From CAWGGS01 sp046704745 (GTDB lineage Bacteria > Desulfobacterota > Desulfobulbia > Desulfobulbales > Desulfocapsaceae), in the NCBI GenBank assembly GCA_046704745.1, contig JBJKRL010000041.1, forward strand, positions 28,953 to 92,952: DNA of 64,000 bases, read 5' to 3'. The notes beneath the pieces are model-generated. The model saw only the letters and a program-made list of their open reading frames with translations, was not told the DNA's origin and did not search any database. Made by a program: the position numbers and the translations under genes. This document shows positions 8,205 to 16,589 of this stretch, in pieces (the first letter of the stretch is position 1; every line of letters begins with the position of its first letter).

Positions 8205-9851
8205 GTGAAAATCGGGGTGGTTCAGACTAATCCGGTTATTGGTGATTTTACGGCAAACTGCAATACTATCGCAGCCAGGGCGCATGATGCGGCCAGGCAA
8301 GGGTGTCGCCTGGCAATTTTTCCCGAGATGGCCGTTACCGGCTATCCTCCCCAAGATCTTTTGGAACGGCCATCTTTTTTGGATGACCACGAGAACGCCG
8401 TTGCAAAACTCCTTGAAGTGTTGCCGAAGATAGACGTGATGTTCGGTTGTATCGAAAGAAGACACGGGAATCAGGGCAAACCATTATATAATGCCGTTGT
8501 TGTGGCAAGAGACGGCAAAATCATCTTCAGGGCCGCCAAACAACTTCTTCCATCCTATGATGTCTTTGACGAGACGCGGTATTTTGAACCCGGATCCCGA
8601 TCGGGCCTCTATACCCTGGACGATATGACCTTCGGGCTTACGGTATGCGAAGATATCTGGCATGACCAAATTGGTGCATATGCCGTGGATCCGGTACAGG
8701 ACCTTTTTACCACCGCCGAGAAGTTAAAGACCAAGATCGATATCCTGGTAAATGTATCCGCTTCTCCTTTTCAAAGGGGAAAAGAGACGACCCGGAATAT
8801 AATATTCGACTCCATAACTTCCCGCTTTCATGTTCCTTTTTTCTATGTCAACCAAGTGGGAGGACAGGATTCTCTGCTCTTTGACGGACGGAGTACGGTG
8901 GTCGATCAAGACGGTCGGGTTGTGGGAAAAGGGGCCGGCTTTAAAGAGGATTTTATCGTTATAGATACAAAGACATGGCAAGGCGAAATTCATTGCCCGG
9001 TGCAGGAGGATGAAGTCGCAGCCATCCATGACGGACTGGTAATGGGGGTAAAAGACTATGTGGGTAAATGTGGTTTTCACCAGGTTGTTCTCGGTCTTTC
9101 CGGTGGGATCGATTCAGCGCTGACCGGGGCTCTGGCCGTTGAGGCGCTGGGTGCTGAAAATGTCATGGGTGTGGCATTGCCGTCCCCCTACAGCTCGGAT
9201 GGATCTTTGGCGGACGCCCATGCCTTGGCTGAAAATCTCGGGTTCCGTTTTGAAGTTCTTCCCATTAGTGATTTGTTCGCCACGTATCAAAAGAGTCTTT
9301 CAGCGATATTCGCCGGGATGAAAGAAGATTTGACGGAGCAGAACATCCAGGCCAGGATTCGGGGAAATCTATTGATGGCCCTGTCAAACAAATTGGGACG
9401 ATTGTTGTTGACAACGGGGAACAAAAGTGAAATGGCTGTCGGATATTGCACCCTTTATGGCGATATGAGCGGCGGTCTGGCAGTTATATCGGATGTACCA
9501 AAACAGCTTGTGTATGAACTTGCCCGATATATCAACCGGGAAAAAGAGATCATTCCGCAAAACTCCATCACCAAACCACCCACAGCCGAACTCAAACCCG
9601 ACCAGTGCGATCAAGATGATCTGCCCCCTTATGACACACTTGATCAAATTTTGGAGCTGCATCTGGAAAAGGGCTATGGGTGTAAAGCGATTGTTGCCCA
9701 AGGGTTTGAAGAAAAAATTGTTCGAGATATCCTTCGCCGCGTTCGTGTCAACGAGTATAAGAGAAAACAGGCACCCATGGGGCTTAAGGTTACGAGCAAG
9801 GCCTTCGGATATGGAAGACGTTTTCCGACTGCGCAAAATTATCGTGAGTAA
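8205..9851 (+). CDS. nadE: Glutamine-dependent NAD+ synthetase
   Basis: 548 aa; makes NAD+ from deamido-NAD+ with ATP and glutamine. The N-terminal carbon-nitrogen hydrolase (glutaminase) domain (about 1-245) shows the Glu-Lys-Cys triad: Glu41 in FPEMAVTGYPP, Lys112 in AAKQLLP, Cys148 in TVCEDIW. The C-terminal adenine-nucleotide alpha-hydrolase domain (about 265-548) has the ATP-binding P-loop LGLSGGIDSA and LLTTGNKSE. GTG start with AAAGGTGA upstream. It lies between mltG and hflX on one strand, possibly one transcript. Confidence 0.95.
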   Translation: MKIGVVQTNPVIGDFTANCNTIAARAHDAARQGCRLAIFPEMAVTGYPPQDLLERPSFLDDHENAVAKLLEVLPKIDVMFGCIERRHGNQGKPLYNAVVVARDGKIIFRAAKQLLPSYDVFDETRYFEPGSRSGLYTLDDMTFGLTVCEDIWHDQIGAYAVDPVQDLFTTAEKLKTKIDILVNVSASPFQRGKETTRNIIFDSITSRFHVPFFYVNQVGGQDSLLFDGRSTVVDQDGRVVGKGAGFKEDFIVIDTKTWQGEIHCPVQEDEVAAIHDGLVMGVKDYVGKCGFHQVVLGLSGGIDSALTGALAVEALGAENVMGVALPSPYSSDGSLADAHALAENLGFRFEVLPISDLFATYQKSLSAIFAGMKEDLTEQNIQARIRGNLLMALSNKLGRLLLTTGNKSEMAVGYCTLYGDMSGGLAVISDVPKQLVYELARYINREKEIIPQNSITKPPTAELKPDQCDQDDLPPYDTLDQILELHLEKGYGCKAIVAQGFEEKIVRDILRRVRVNEYKRKQAPMGLKVTSKAFGYGRRFPTAQNYRE

Positions 9852-9881
9852 CAGGCAAAGACCGAATGACTGAAGGGGTGA

Positions 9882-9902
9882 ATGTTTTTTGCCTCTTGCT
9901 GA
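9882..9902 (+). other. Possible 6-codon leader (MFFASC) in frame with hflX
   Basis: ATG at 9882 follows a GAAGGGG-like purine run and reads six codons to a TGA at 9900-9902, in the same frame as hflX. The next bases, GAGGAGGG, form a strong SD. It may be a short leader translated before hflX, or the true hflX start interrupted by a UGA. Confidence 0.3.
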
Positions 9903-9914
9903 GGAGGGACGACC

Positions 9915-11549
9915 ATCGGCGGTGTAACGGGTAACATTCAGGGCTTAAAAAAAAACCATCTGAAGATCCTGGAGAGGCTGGCATCAAAACGAGTCACCAA
10001 GGATGTGATTCTAGGATCTGATCTGGCGAGAAGTCTCTGCCAGATATCCTATGAATTGAACAGGCAGATAGGACTGCTTATCCATCGATCGGGTAAAATC
10101 GAGACGGTAATCGTCGGCACTTTCAGCGGAATTATGATCCCGCCTTTGTCTCTTATACGATCAACAGGGGGAAGATTACGAGGCCTGCGACTGGTCCACA
10201 CCCATCTGGCAGGGGAGGAAATCAGTGATGAGGACCTGATGGATCTTCTCTTCCTCCGGCTAGACATGCTCTCGGTTCTTCAAGTGACGGACGAGGGTTT
10301 GCCTGGTCTGCTCTTCTCCTCTCATCTTTTACCGAATACCATCGAAGGGAAGAACTGGACACTCCTGAGTCCTGTCCACCCTGCCAATCAAAAAGAGTCA
10401 TTTGCTTCCTTGATTACCGAACTTGAGGCTGAATTTTCCCGAAAAGGGGCGGATAAGGATGTCTATTCGAAGGGGGACAGGGCCATCCTGATAAGTGTCA
10501 GCACGGAGCCGAAAGCACGGGCCGAAGAATCATTGCAGGAGCTTGTCGATCTGGCAGATTCTGATCAGATTCAAGTACTTGATACAATATTGCAACGAAG
10601 TAAAAAGATCAATCCACGTTTTATCCTGGGAAAAGGGAAGCTTGCGGAGATCATGATCAGGACACTTCAGCTTGATGCGAATCTTTTAATCTTCAATCAG
10701 GAACTTAATCCTTCCCAGGTGCGATCAATCACGGATTTTACCGAGTTACGTGTTATCGACAGAACCCAGCTGATACTCGATATCTTTGCCCACCGGGCCA
10801 TGAGCAGAGAGGGGAAATTGCAGGTGGAGATGGCCCAGCTCAAATATATGCTGCCGCGTCTTTCCAGTCGAGATGACGCTTTATCCCGCCTGACGGGCGG
10901 GATCGGAGCCAGGGGGCCGGGTGAAACCAAACTGGAAATAGACAGACGAAGGATAAATGACCGATTGGCAAGGCTTACCAAAGAGTTGGAGAGCGTGGCC
11001 CGAGAAAGATTCAGGCGCAGAACAAAACGCAGGAAAAAGGCTCTTCCCGTATTATCTCTGGTAGGGTATACAAACGCCGGTAAATCCACACTATTAAATG
11101 CTCTAACGGACAGCAATATTCTGGCGGAGGACAAATTATTTGCAACCCTTGATCCCACTAGTCGCAGACTCCGATTCCCGGAAGACATCGAAGTTATTGT
11201 TACCGATACGGTTGGTTTTATCCGGAATCTGCCCGACGAACTCCTTCAGGCCTTCAAATCCACTCTTGAAGAACTTGGCGAGGCTGACTTGCTGATTCAT
11301 GTGATCGACATTTCCAATCCATGCTTCAGAGACCATATGACTGTGGTCGAAAGGCTGTTTGTAGAACTCCGGCTCAAGGACATTCCCTGTCTGAAGATCT
11401 TTAACAAAATCGATAAAGTGGAAGATCCGGAACCCCTTCTCAGGGAAGTAAGCAATGATGGTGTTGTGGTCAGCGCTTTAAGACGCGAGACCCTGATCCC
11501 CTTTCTTGAACAGGCCCAGGAGTTGATCGGCAAGACTCTCGGCAGATAG
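9915..11549 (+). CDS. hflX: Ribosome-associated GTPase HflX
   Basis: HflX binds the 50S subunit and splits stalled or heat-damaged 70S ribosomes. The visible domains are the N-terminal HflX domain (nucleotide-binding, then coiled-coil), the family GGIGxRGPGE-like stretch (GGIGARGPGETKLEIDRR), and the G domain with G1 GYTNAGKST, DTVGFI and FNKID. In-frame homology begins well before the first conventional start (GTG 10005): TGNIQGLKKNHLKILERL matches the usual HflX N-terminus. Between that segment and an in-frame TGA (9900-9902) there is no ATG, GTG or TTG, and a GAGGAGGG SD sits 6 nt before ATC 9915. I therefore place the start at ATC 9915, though a UGA-readthrough start at 9882 is possible. 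Confidence 0.9.
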   Translation: MGGVTGNIQGLKKNHLKILERLASKRVTKDVILGSDLARSLCQISYELNRQIGLLIHRSGKIETVIVGTFSGIMIPPLSLIRSTGGRLRGLRLVHTHLAGEEISDEDLMDLLFLRLDMLSVLQVTDEGLPGLLFSSHLLPNTIEGKNWTLLSPVHPANQKESFASLITELEAEFSRKGADKDVYSKGDRAILISVSTEPKARAEESLQELVDLADSDQIQVLDTILQRSKKINPRFILGKGKLAEIMIRTLQLDANLLIFNQELNPSQVRSITDFTELRVIDRTQLILDIFAHRAMSREGKLQVEMAQLKYMLPRLSSRDDALSRLTGGIGARGPGETKLEIDRRRINDRLARLTKELESVARERFRRRTKRRKKALPVLSLVGYTNAGKSTLLNALTDSNILAEDKLFATLDPTSRRLRFPEDIEVIVTDTVGFIRNLPDELLQAFKSTLEELGEADLLIHVIDISNPCFRDHMTVVERLFVELRLKDIPCLKIFNKIDKVEDPEPLLREVSNDGVVVSALRRETLIPFLEQAQELIGKTLGR

Positions 11550-11553
11550 AACT

Positions 11554-12021
11554 TCAGGGTTGAAGATAGAAGCCAAGATCCTTTTCAAAGGCTCGGTCTT
11601 CGACGAATTCACAGCCGATGTAATTTCCCTGTACTACTCGCACTGTTACTCGTTTATCGATGGGCGTCTTCTTTTTGTCGTCTAAGGCAAATTGGAGACG
11701 AGCCTTTTGCCCGATTTTAATTGCATGAATTCCGGTTACAGTAAACCCCACACCACTTCTCGATATGTTCATAACCGTGAGACGACCACCGCCGTTTGCC
11801 GGCGGTTCGAGGGCATAGGTCCCGTCAAGTTCTGTTTCTTTGCGGTAATGGCGGCGAAAATCTAAAAGAAGACTCCATGCATGTCCACAACTGCATCGAA
11901 CCTTCAGGACATGTTGTTTTCCTCGGAAGGGCTCTGCCTGCAGCTGCTTGATCTTGCTACATACTTTGCACTTAATAACGGCAATTCCATCCGAATTGAC
12001 AAAAGATTTCTGCACGTTCAT
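11554..12021 (-). CDS. PilZ-domain c-di-GMP receptor with N-terminal CxxC/CxC motif
   Basis: 155 aa. The C-terminal PilZ domain (about 55-150) has the arginine-rich RRHYRKE switch and NISRSGVGF, a variant of the D/NxSxxG motif that binds cyclic di-GMP. The N-terminal region has CKVCSK and RCSCGH, a likely zinc ribbon. Such small zinc-ribbon PilZ proteins usually act as c-di-GMP-dependent adaptors; the partner is unknown. It is convergent with hflX (4-nt gap). A second, different PilZ protein lies at 15.4 kb. Confidence 0.8.
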   Translation of the reverse strand: MNVQKSFVNSDGIAVIKCKVCSKIKQLQAEPFRGKQHVLKVRCSCGHAWSLLLDFRRHYRKETELDGTYALEPPANGGGRLTVMNISRSGVGFTVTGIHAIKIGQKARLQFALDDKKKTPIDKRVTVRVVQGNYIGCEFVEDRAFEKDLGFYLQP

Positions 12022-12237
12022 TAACTATCGTTTGGTAGATCGATTGAGATTACTATGATGCGATGAAATCCTTATTCCTCTTAAACTATCACAGATTGCT
12101 TTACTGTTGACATTGTAAATATCCAGGAAAATTTCAAGAAAGAAAGGTGAAACAAATTTCTATTTCGTCCCTGAGAGCCTTTTGTTTTTTTGGATCGTCT
12201 CTTGGATAAAACCAAACAACAGCTGCCCTTTTCAATT

Positions 12238-12414
12238 TTAATCGTAGATAATAACAGTGTATTTCTCAAGCAATTTCTCAGTTTCAGAATCAAGATCACC
12301 GGCAATTTCATGAATCTGATATTCCTGTTTACACTCCATGCAGCGCATACGAATGCGCCGACACTGGCGCAGGACCTCGAGTTTGCCGGAACATTTTTTA
12401 CACTTCATTGCCAT
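12238..12414 (-). CDS. Small dual-CxxC protein, coupled to pyrE
   Basis: A 58-aa ORF beginning MAMKCKKCSGKLEV and ending TVIIYD. It has two CxxC pairs (CKKC and CMEC), a basic centre (RQCRRIRMRC) and an acidic tail, typical of a tiny zinc ribbon. Its ATG overlaps the pyrE stop by one base (TGATG), implying translational coupling. It resembles small dual-CxxC proteins annotated in deltaproteobacteria, some with selenocysteine; here all four positions are Cys codons. Function unknown; metal or RNA binding is inference. Confidence 0.75.
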   Translation of the reverse strand: MAMKCKKCSGKLEVLRQCRRIRMRCMECKQEYQIHEIAGDLDSETEKLLEKYTVIIYD

Positions 12415-12965
12415 CAGCTTAAAAGTTCCTCTCTGGTAAATATGGATTTGAGTGTATAGCCTTTTTCCGCCAGGGCTTGAACCCCGCCTTCCTGGCGTTC
12501 GACCACGGTAGCCACAAGTCCTACTGTAAAACCTTGGGCTTCAACCCGTTCGATTACCTTCAAAAGGGTTCCTCCTGTTGTTACCACATCCTCAACCAAG
12601 GCCACCCGGCAGCCTTTGGGCATGTTTTGAAGACCCTCTATATAATTACCTGTTCCATGACCTTTTGCTTCCTTTCTCACGATAAATGCCGGAATCGCCT
12701 GATTCTCCAGAAAACTGACCAACGAAACAGCCGTAACCAGAGGATCGGCCCCCAAGGTCATGCCTCCTACGGCTTCTATGGACTGTTTCTCTTCTTTGAT
12801 CAATTTCAACAAAAGCTTTCCGCAGAGGTACGAGCCCTCGGCTGAAAGAGTAGTTTGCTTTCCATCGATATAGAAATCGGAGGTCTTCCCCGATGTGAGC
12901 GTAAAAGTACCTTTCCGATATGATTTTGTCAGGAGTATTTCCTTGAGTCGTTGTCGATCGTTCAT
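12414..12965 (-). CDS. pyrE: Orotate phosphoribosyltransferase
   Basis: 183 aa; converts orotate and PRPP to OMP in pyrimidine synthesis. The PRPP-binding motif ALVEDVVTTGGT and the catalytic-loop segment VRKEAKGHGTGN are present, as is the N-terminal SGKTSDFYIDGK motif. The ATG at 12965 is preceded by AGAGAGGAAG-type purines. The stop overlaps the start of the 58-aa dual-CxxC gene. Divergent from glmS across a 584-bp spacer. Confidence 0.95.
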   Translation of the reverse strand: MNDRQRLKEILLTKSYRKGTFTLTSGKTSDFYIDGKQTTLSAEGSYLCGKLLLKLIKEEKQSIEAVGGMTLGADPLVTAVSLVSFLENQAIPAFIVRKEAKGHGTGNYIEGLQNMPKGCRVALVEDVVTTGGTLLKVIERVEAQGFTVGLVATVVERQEGGVQALAEKGYTLKSIFTREELLS

Positions 12966-13549
12966 CTTCCTCTCTGTTTGTTGTATGAAAATTTGATTTT
13001 CAGGCCGCTAAGTTAAGCCGAGCCTGTAGGTTTATATGAAAGCTCTCCGGAGGGTCAGCGACGCCGCCAGTGTTGAATGAGAATCTTTCAGAGTTCTTTA
13101 CACCCCCTAGGGGGCACAAGCACCCTCGAGCGGCTTAAAAGATCGGCCTGTCCGAGCCCAGCAACGCTGGCTAAATGGTACATTCTTTTTGCCCGGGTGA
13201 AAAGAAAAAACTCGCAAAATCCAAAAAAACTGTGCTATTTTAAAATATTGAAATAGACGGACTTTTTGTATTCAGAGAAGGTTGTTTTTGAGAAATTGAA
13301 AATTATTATACTATGAAAGCTTCCCCGTAAAGCAACACCCTCCCAAAAGGGATTGCAAAGCTTTCGGGGGTCGTTGTACCCCAAGGGGCATAAACACCAC
13401 AAAGGACATAAATACCCCAAAGGGGTATAACGGTTGGGCAGTCTGGTCTATCCATGCTGGTTTATTCTTAAAACGCGAACGATTACTATCTACTTTAGTC
13501 GAAGGCTGAGGCGGAAAACTTCCGAACAAGCCGAAGGAAGGAGAGGATT
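12966..13549. other. Long pyrE-glmS divergent spacer
   Basis: No gene is supported here. It holds a perfect 12-bp palindrome CCCCCTAGGGGG at 13103-13114 and a tandem repeat at 13377-13430 (separate entry). A-T-rich stretches around 13200-13320 could hold promoters, but I cannot single one out. No glmS-ribozyme-like core was evident by eye. Confidence 0.5.
13377..13430. repeat. Three tandem 18-bp units upstream of glmS
   Basis: Units at 13377-13394, 13395-13412 and 13413-13430 follow the pattern TACCCCAAAGGGGTATAA; the outer two are nearly identical and nearly palindromic, and the middle one is degenerate. They lie 120 nt before the glmS start. They may be iterated protein-binding sites or simply a short tandem duplication. 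Confidence 0.6.
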
Positions 13550-15394
13550 ATGTGTGGTATAGTCGGTTATGCCGGTCCCCGGCGTGTAGTCCCTGTTATT
13601 TTGGAAGGTCTCAGACGTCTTGAATATAGAGGATATGATTCGGCCGGAGTCGTATATCTGCAGGATGGAAAACTGATAAAATATCGTTGCCAGGGAAAAC
13701 TCTCGAATCTTGAGGCGATAATCGATGAGGCCATTGTCGCTCCATCAAATATCGGTCTGGGCCATACCCGCTGGGCAACCCACGGTGCTCCAACCACCGA
13801 AAACGCCCACCCGCACAGCGATTGTTCCGGTGATCTTGTGGTTGTCCATAATGGGATCATTGAGAATTATGGCTCGCTCCGCCGGGAGCTCAAGGCGAAA
13901 GGGCATCATTTTGCCTCCGAGACCGACACCGAGGTCCTGGCGCATCTCATTGAGGAGAATCTTGATGGAGATCTGGTGGCCGCGCTTAAGAAGTCTTTGG
14001 ATATGGTCGAAGGCTCCTATGCCATTGGTGTTCTTTGGACCGGTATGCCCGATACGCTGGTTGCCGCCCGCAATCAGAGTCCTCTGGTGCTCGGAGTTGA
14101 CGAGGGTGGACAAGGCTCCTTTCTTGCCTCCGACATCCCGGCATTGCTTCCTTTTACTAAGAATGTGATTTTCCTGGAGGACCGGGAGCTTGCTGTTTTA
14201 ACGGCCTCCGGATGCGTCGTCTCCTCACTTGATACAGGCGAGAAGGTGAAAAAGGAGGTCACAACCATTGACTGGAATGCCGCCATGGCTGAAAAGGCTG
14301 GTTACAAGCATTTTATGCTCAAGGAAATCTATGAGCAGCCTCAAGCCATTACCAATACCATCAGCGGCAGGATCAATCCCGAGTCCGGAGTTGTGGATCT
14401 CCCGGAAATAGGCATAACTGCCGAGGATATTGAAAATATTGATCGAATTTTTCTCGTGGCCTGTGGCACCTCTTGGCATGCTGCCCTGGTGGCAAAATAC
14501 TGGATAGAAAAATACGCCGGTATTCCAGTGGAAGTGGACATCGCCTCCGAATTTAGATATCGCAATCTATTGATCAACGAGCGGGTTCTGACAATATCGA
14601 TTTCCCAATCGGGCGAGACCGCCGATACCCTGGCCGGTATTCGCCTTGCCAAGAAACTCGGTTCCAAGGTCGTCACCATCTGCAATGTTGTCGGCTCCAC
14701 CATGACGCGTGAAGCACACGGAACCGTGTATACCCATGCCGGACCGGAGATCGGTGTGGCCTCAACCAAAGCCTTTATCTCTCAACTGGCGGCGCTTTTT
14801 CTGTTTACGCTTTACCTCAGCCAACAAAAAAAGAGCATCTCAAATGAAAAAAGCAAAGAGCTGGGGCAGGCATTGATAGGTATTGCCGGCGTGGTAAAGG
14901 AGATTTTGCCCGAGGTGGAAAGCCGGATTCAGACCTTGATCGAAGACTTTTATGATTGTCGTGATTTTCTCTTTATCGGACGAGGATTGAATTATCCCAT
15001 TGCCTTGGAAGGCGCTTTGAAATTAAAAGAGATCTCCTATATCCATGCAGAGGGCTATGCCGCAGGAGAACTCAAACACGGCCCCATCGCACTGATTGAC
15101 AAGGATATGCCGATCCTCGCTTTGATACCGCAGGATTCCGTTTATCAAAAGGTCATGTCCAACGTGGAAGAGATCAAGGCCAGGCAGGGCCGGCTGATCC
15201 TGATAGGCACCCAGGGAGACACGCATCTTTCCGGCATAACGAGTGACATTCTTTATCTCCCGGCGGTATCCGAAGACATGAATCCGATTCTCTATACCAT
15301 CCCGGCCCAATTGTTGGCCTATGAGATAGCAACAAGGCGTGGTTGCGACGTCGATCAACCGAGGAATCTGGCCAAAAGTGTGACTGTTGAGTAA
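13550..15394 (+). CDS. glmS: Glutamine-fructose-6-phosphate aminotransferase (isomerizing)
   Basis: 614 aa; makes glucosamine-6-phosphate from fructose-6-phosphate and glutamine, feeding peptidoglycan and lipid A. The N-terminal Ntn glutaminase starts at Met1-Cys2 (MCGIVGYAG, Cys2 being the nucleophile) with LGHTRWATHGAP; two SIS sugar-isomerase domains follow (about 290-425 and 460-600) with the CGTSWHA and SQSGETADT motifs, ending in the conserved DQPRNLAKSVTVE tail. AGGAGAGG precedes the ATG. Confidence 0.97.
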   Translation: MCGIVGYAGPRRVVPVILEGLRRLEYRGYDSAGVVYLQDGKLIKYRCQGKLSNLEAIIDEAIVAPSNIGLGHTRWATHGAPTTENAHPHSDCSGDLVVVHNGIIENYGSLRRELKAKGHHFASETDTEVLAHLIEENLDGDLVAALKKSLDMVEGSYAIGVLWTGMPDTLVAARNQSPLVLGVDEGGQGSFLASDIPALLPFTKNVIFLEDRELAVLTASGCVVSSLDTGEKVKKEVTTIDWNAAMAEKAGYKHFMLKEIYEQPQAITNTISGRINPESGVVDLPEIGITAEDIENIDRIFLVACGTSWHAALVAKYWIEKYAGIPVEVDIASEFRYRNLLINERVLTISISQSGETADTLAGIRLAKKLGSKVVTICNVVGSTMTREAHGTVYTHAGPEIGVASTKAFISQLAALFLFTLYLSQQKKSISNEKSKELGQALIGIAGVVKEILPEVESRIQTLIEDFYDCRDFLFIGRGLNYPIALEGALKLKEISYIHAEGYAAGELKHGPIALIDKDMPILALIPQDSVYQKVMSNVEEIKARQGRLILIGTQGDTHLSGITSDILYLPAVSEDMNPILYTIPAQLLAYEIATRRGCDVDQPRNLAKSVTVE

Positions 15395-15401
15395 TCTTGT
15401 T

Positions 15402-16397
15402 TCAGAGACCTTTCAGAGTCAGTTGCTGGATGATTCCCTCATCGAGGTTTTTGTTGAAATGGATGTGAATGCTGTAATCATTGTAGAGATGAAAAGAGAC
15501 CGCAATAACTTTTCCTACAGTTGAAAGTGATGTTTTTTTATCACTTTTTTCAAAAGAAAAAGACAATAATAACTGGCGGGCGAGAAGCGCACGGGCTGTC
15601 GATTTTTTTGAACATCTGATCAGAAAGCAGGTTCCCGCAACCGATAGGTCCGAGAGCGTTCCCATAAATGAGTTTTCGGTCCGTTGGCCTTCCTTGGTCA
15701 GTAATGTGGCCTTAACCCGGCCCTCGATGGGGTATCGGGTATTGGTTCTTTTCTCCAGGTTTTTTCGATTGATGATTTCATCGACTCTTCCGGACCTGAT
15801 ACAGAAATCCGTGAGTTTGTCGTAGAGCCCCGGCTGCTTGTTATCCCAATCATCCGCCGCAGCACTGTCCAGATAGCGCAAGTGGACTTCCGAATGACTC
15901 ACGGCTGTAGCAGAGCAGAGGGAGATGGTGGTGAAAGTATATTCCCCCAGAATGTCGCCTTTTCCCAGTTGGGCAATAACTGTTCTTTTGTTATTCTTGC
16001 TGCTATAAATTGTTACCAGCCCCTTCTCGATTAAAAAGAGTCTGGTGTTTAGTGCCCCTTGTGCCAGAATAATTTTCCCAGGTGGTATAACGATTTTTTT
16101 CAAGCTGTAATACAGACAAATTTTTTCTTCAGTGCTCAAGGATTCGTAAAGATTTTCCCAGATTGCCAGATGATCTTTATTGATGCCTTCCGTCTTTGCC
16201 TTTTCGATGAGTTCCGCAGCTCGGATGATCTCGGTTAAAGCCATCGGGTTATCTGTCAGTAGTTTTTCTCGAAGCAATTCAGCCGTAGCTATATCTCCCT
16301 GGTCAATGGCAGCTTCTATAGCAAGGAAAAGATCTTTTGCGGGAAGGGCAGGGCTGTCTTTATGCGGATTGCTCAAGTCGTCGGGGGGGGAGGACAT
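15402..16397 (-). CDS. Cyclic-nucleotide-binding domain plus PilZ domain protein
   Basis: 331 aa, soluble. An N-terminal helical part (about 1-80) is followed by a cNMP-binding beta-roll (about 85-190; ALNTRLFLIEKGLVTIY, GKGDILGEY) and a C-terminal PilZ domain (about 215-325) beginning EKRTNTRYPIEG with DLSVAGTCF. RxxxR and DxSxxG, the cyclic di-GMP contacts, are recognisable. It could integrate two second messengers. No DNA-binding or enzymatic output domain is visible, so it likely signals through protein contacts. It is convergent with glmS with only 7 bp between stops. Confidence 0.8.
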   Translation of the reverse strand: MSSPPDDLSNPHKDSPALPAKDLFLAIEAAIDQGDIATAELLREKLLTDNPMALTEIIRAAELIEKAKTEGINKDHLAIWENLYESLSTEEKICLYYSLKKIVIPPGKIILAQGALNTRLFLIEKGLVTIYSSKNNKRTVIAQLGKGDILGEYTFTTISLCSATAVSHSEVHLRYLDSAAADDWDNKQPGLYDKLTDFCIRSGRVDEIINRKNLEKRTNTRYPIEGRVKATLLTKEGQRTENSFMGTLSDLSVAGTCFLIRCSKKSTARALLARQLLLSFSFEKSDKKTSLSTVGKVIAVSFHLYNDYSIHIHFNKNLDEGIIQQLTLKGL

Positions 16398-16589
16398 TAT
16401 CGCATCTCCTTGTACCGCTTTGCCGATTGGGTACGTTTTAACTTAATATCACTTAAATTATACATAAATTTTGTTTCTTTACAAAATGGAAAGGAAAAGA
16501 GTTGGTTTTTGTCTTTGAAATGGTAACATAAGAATATCTCCTTATTATGATTGGCCATACTCAACGTCCTTTTCAAACGGAAAGTTGCC

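Noticed and set aside
12238..12414. Selenocysteine in the dual-CxxC protein
   Set aside because: All four positions are TGT or TGC; no in-frame TGA precedes the stop.
13103..13114. CCCCCTAGGGGG as a rho-independent terminator
   Set aside because: The palindrome has no loop and is not followed by a T-run on either strand.
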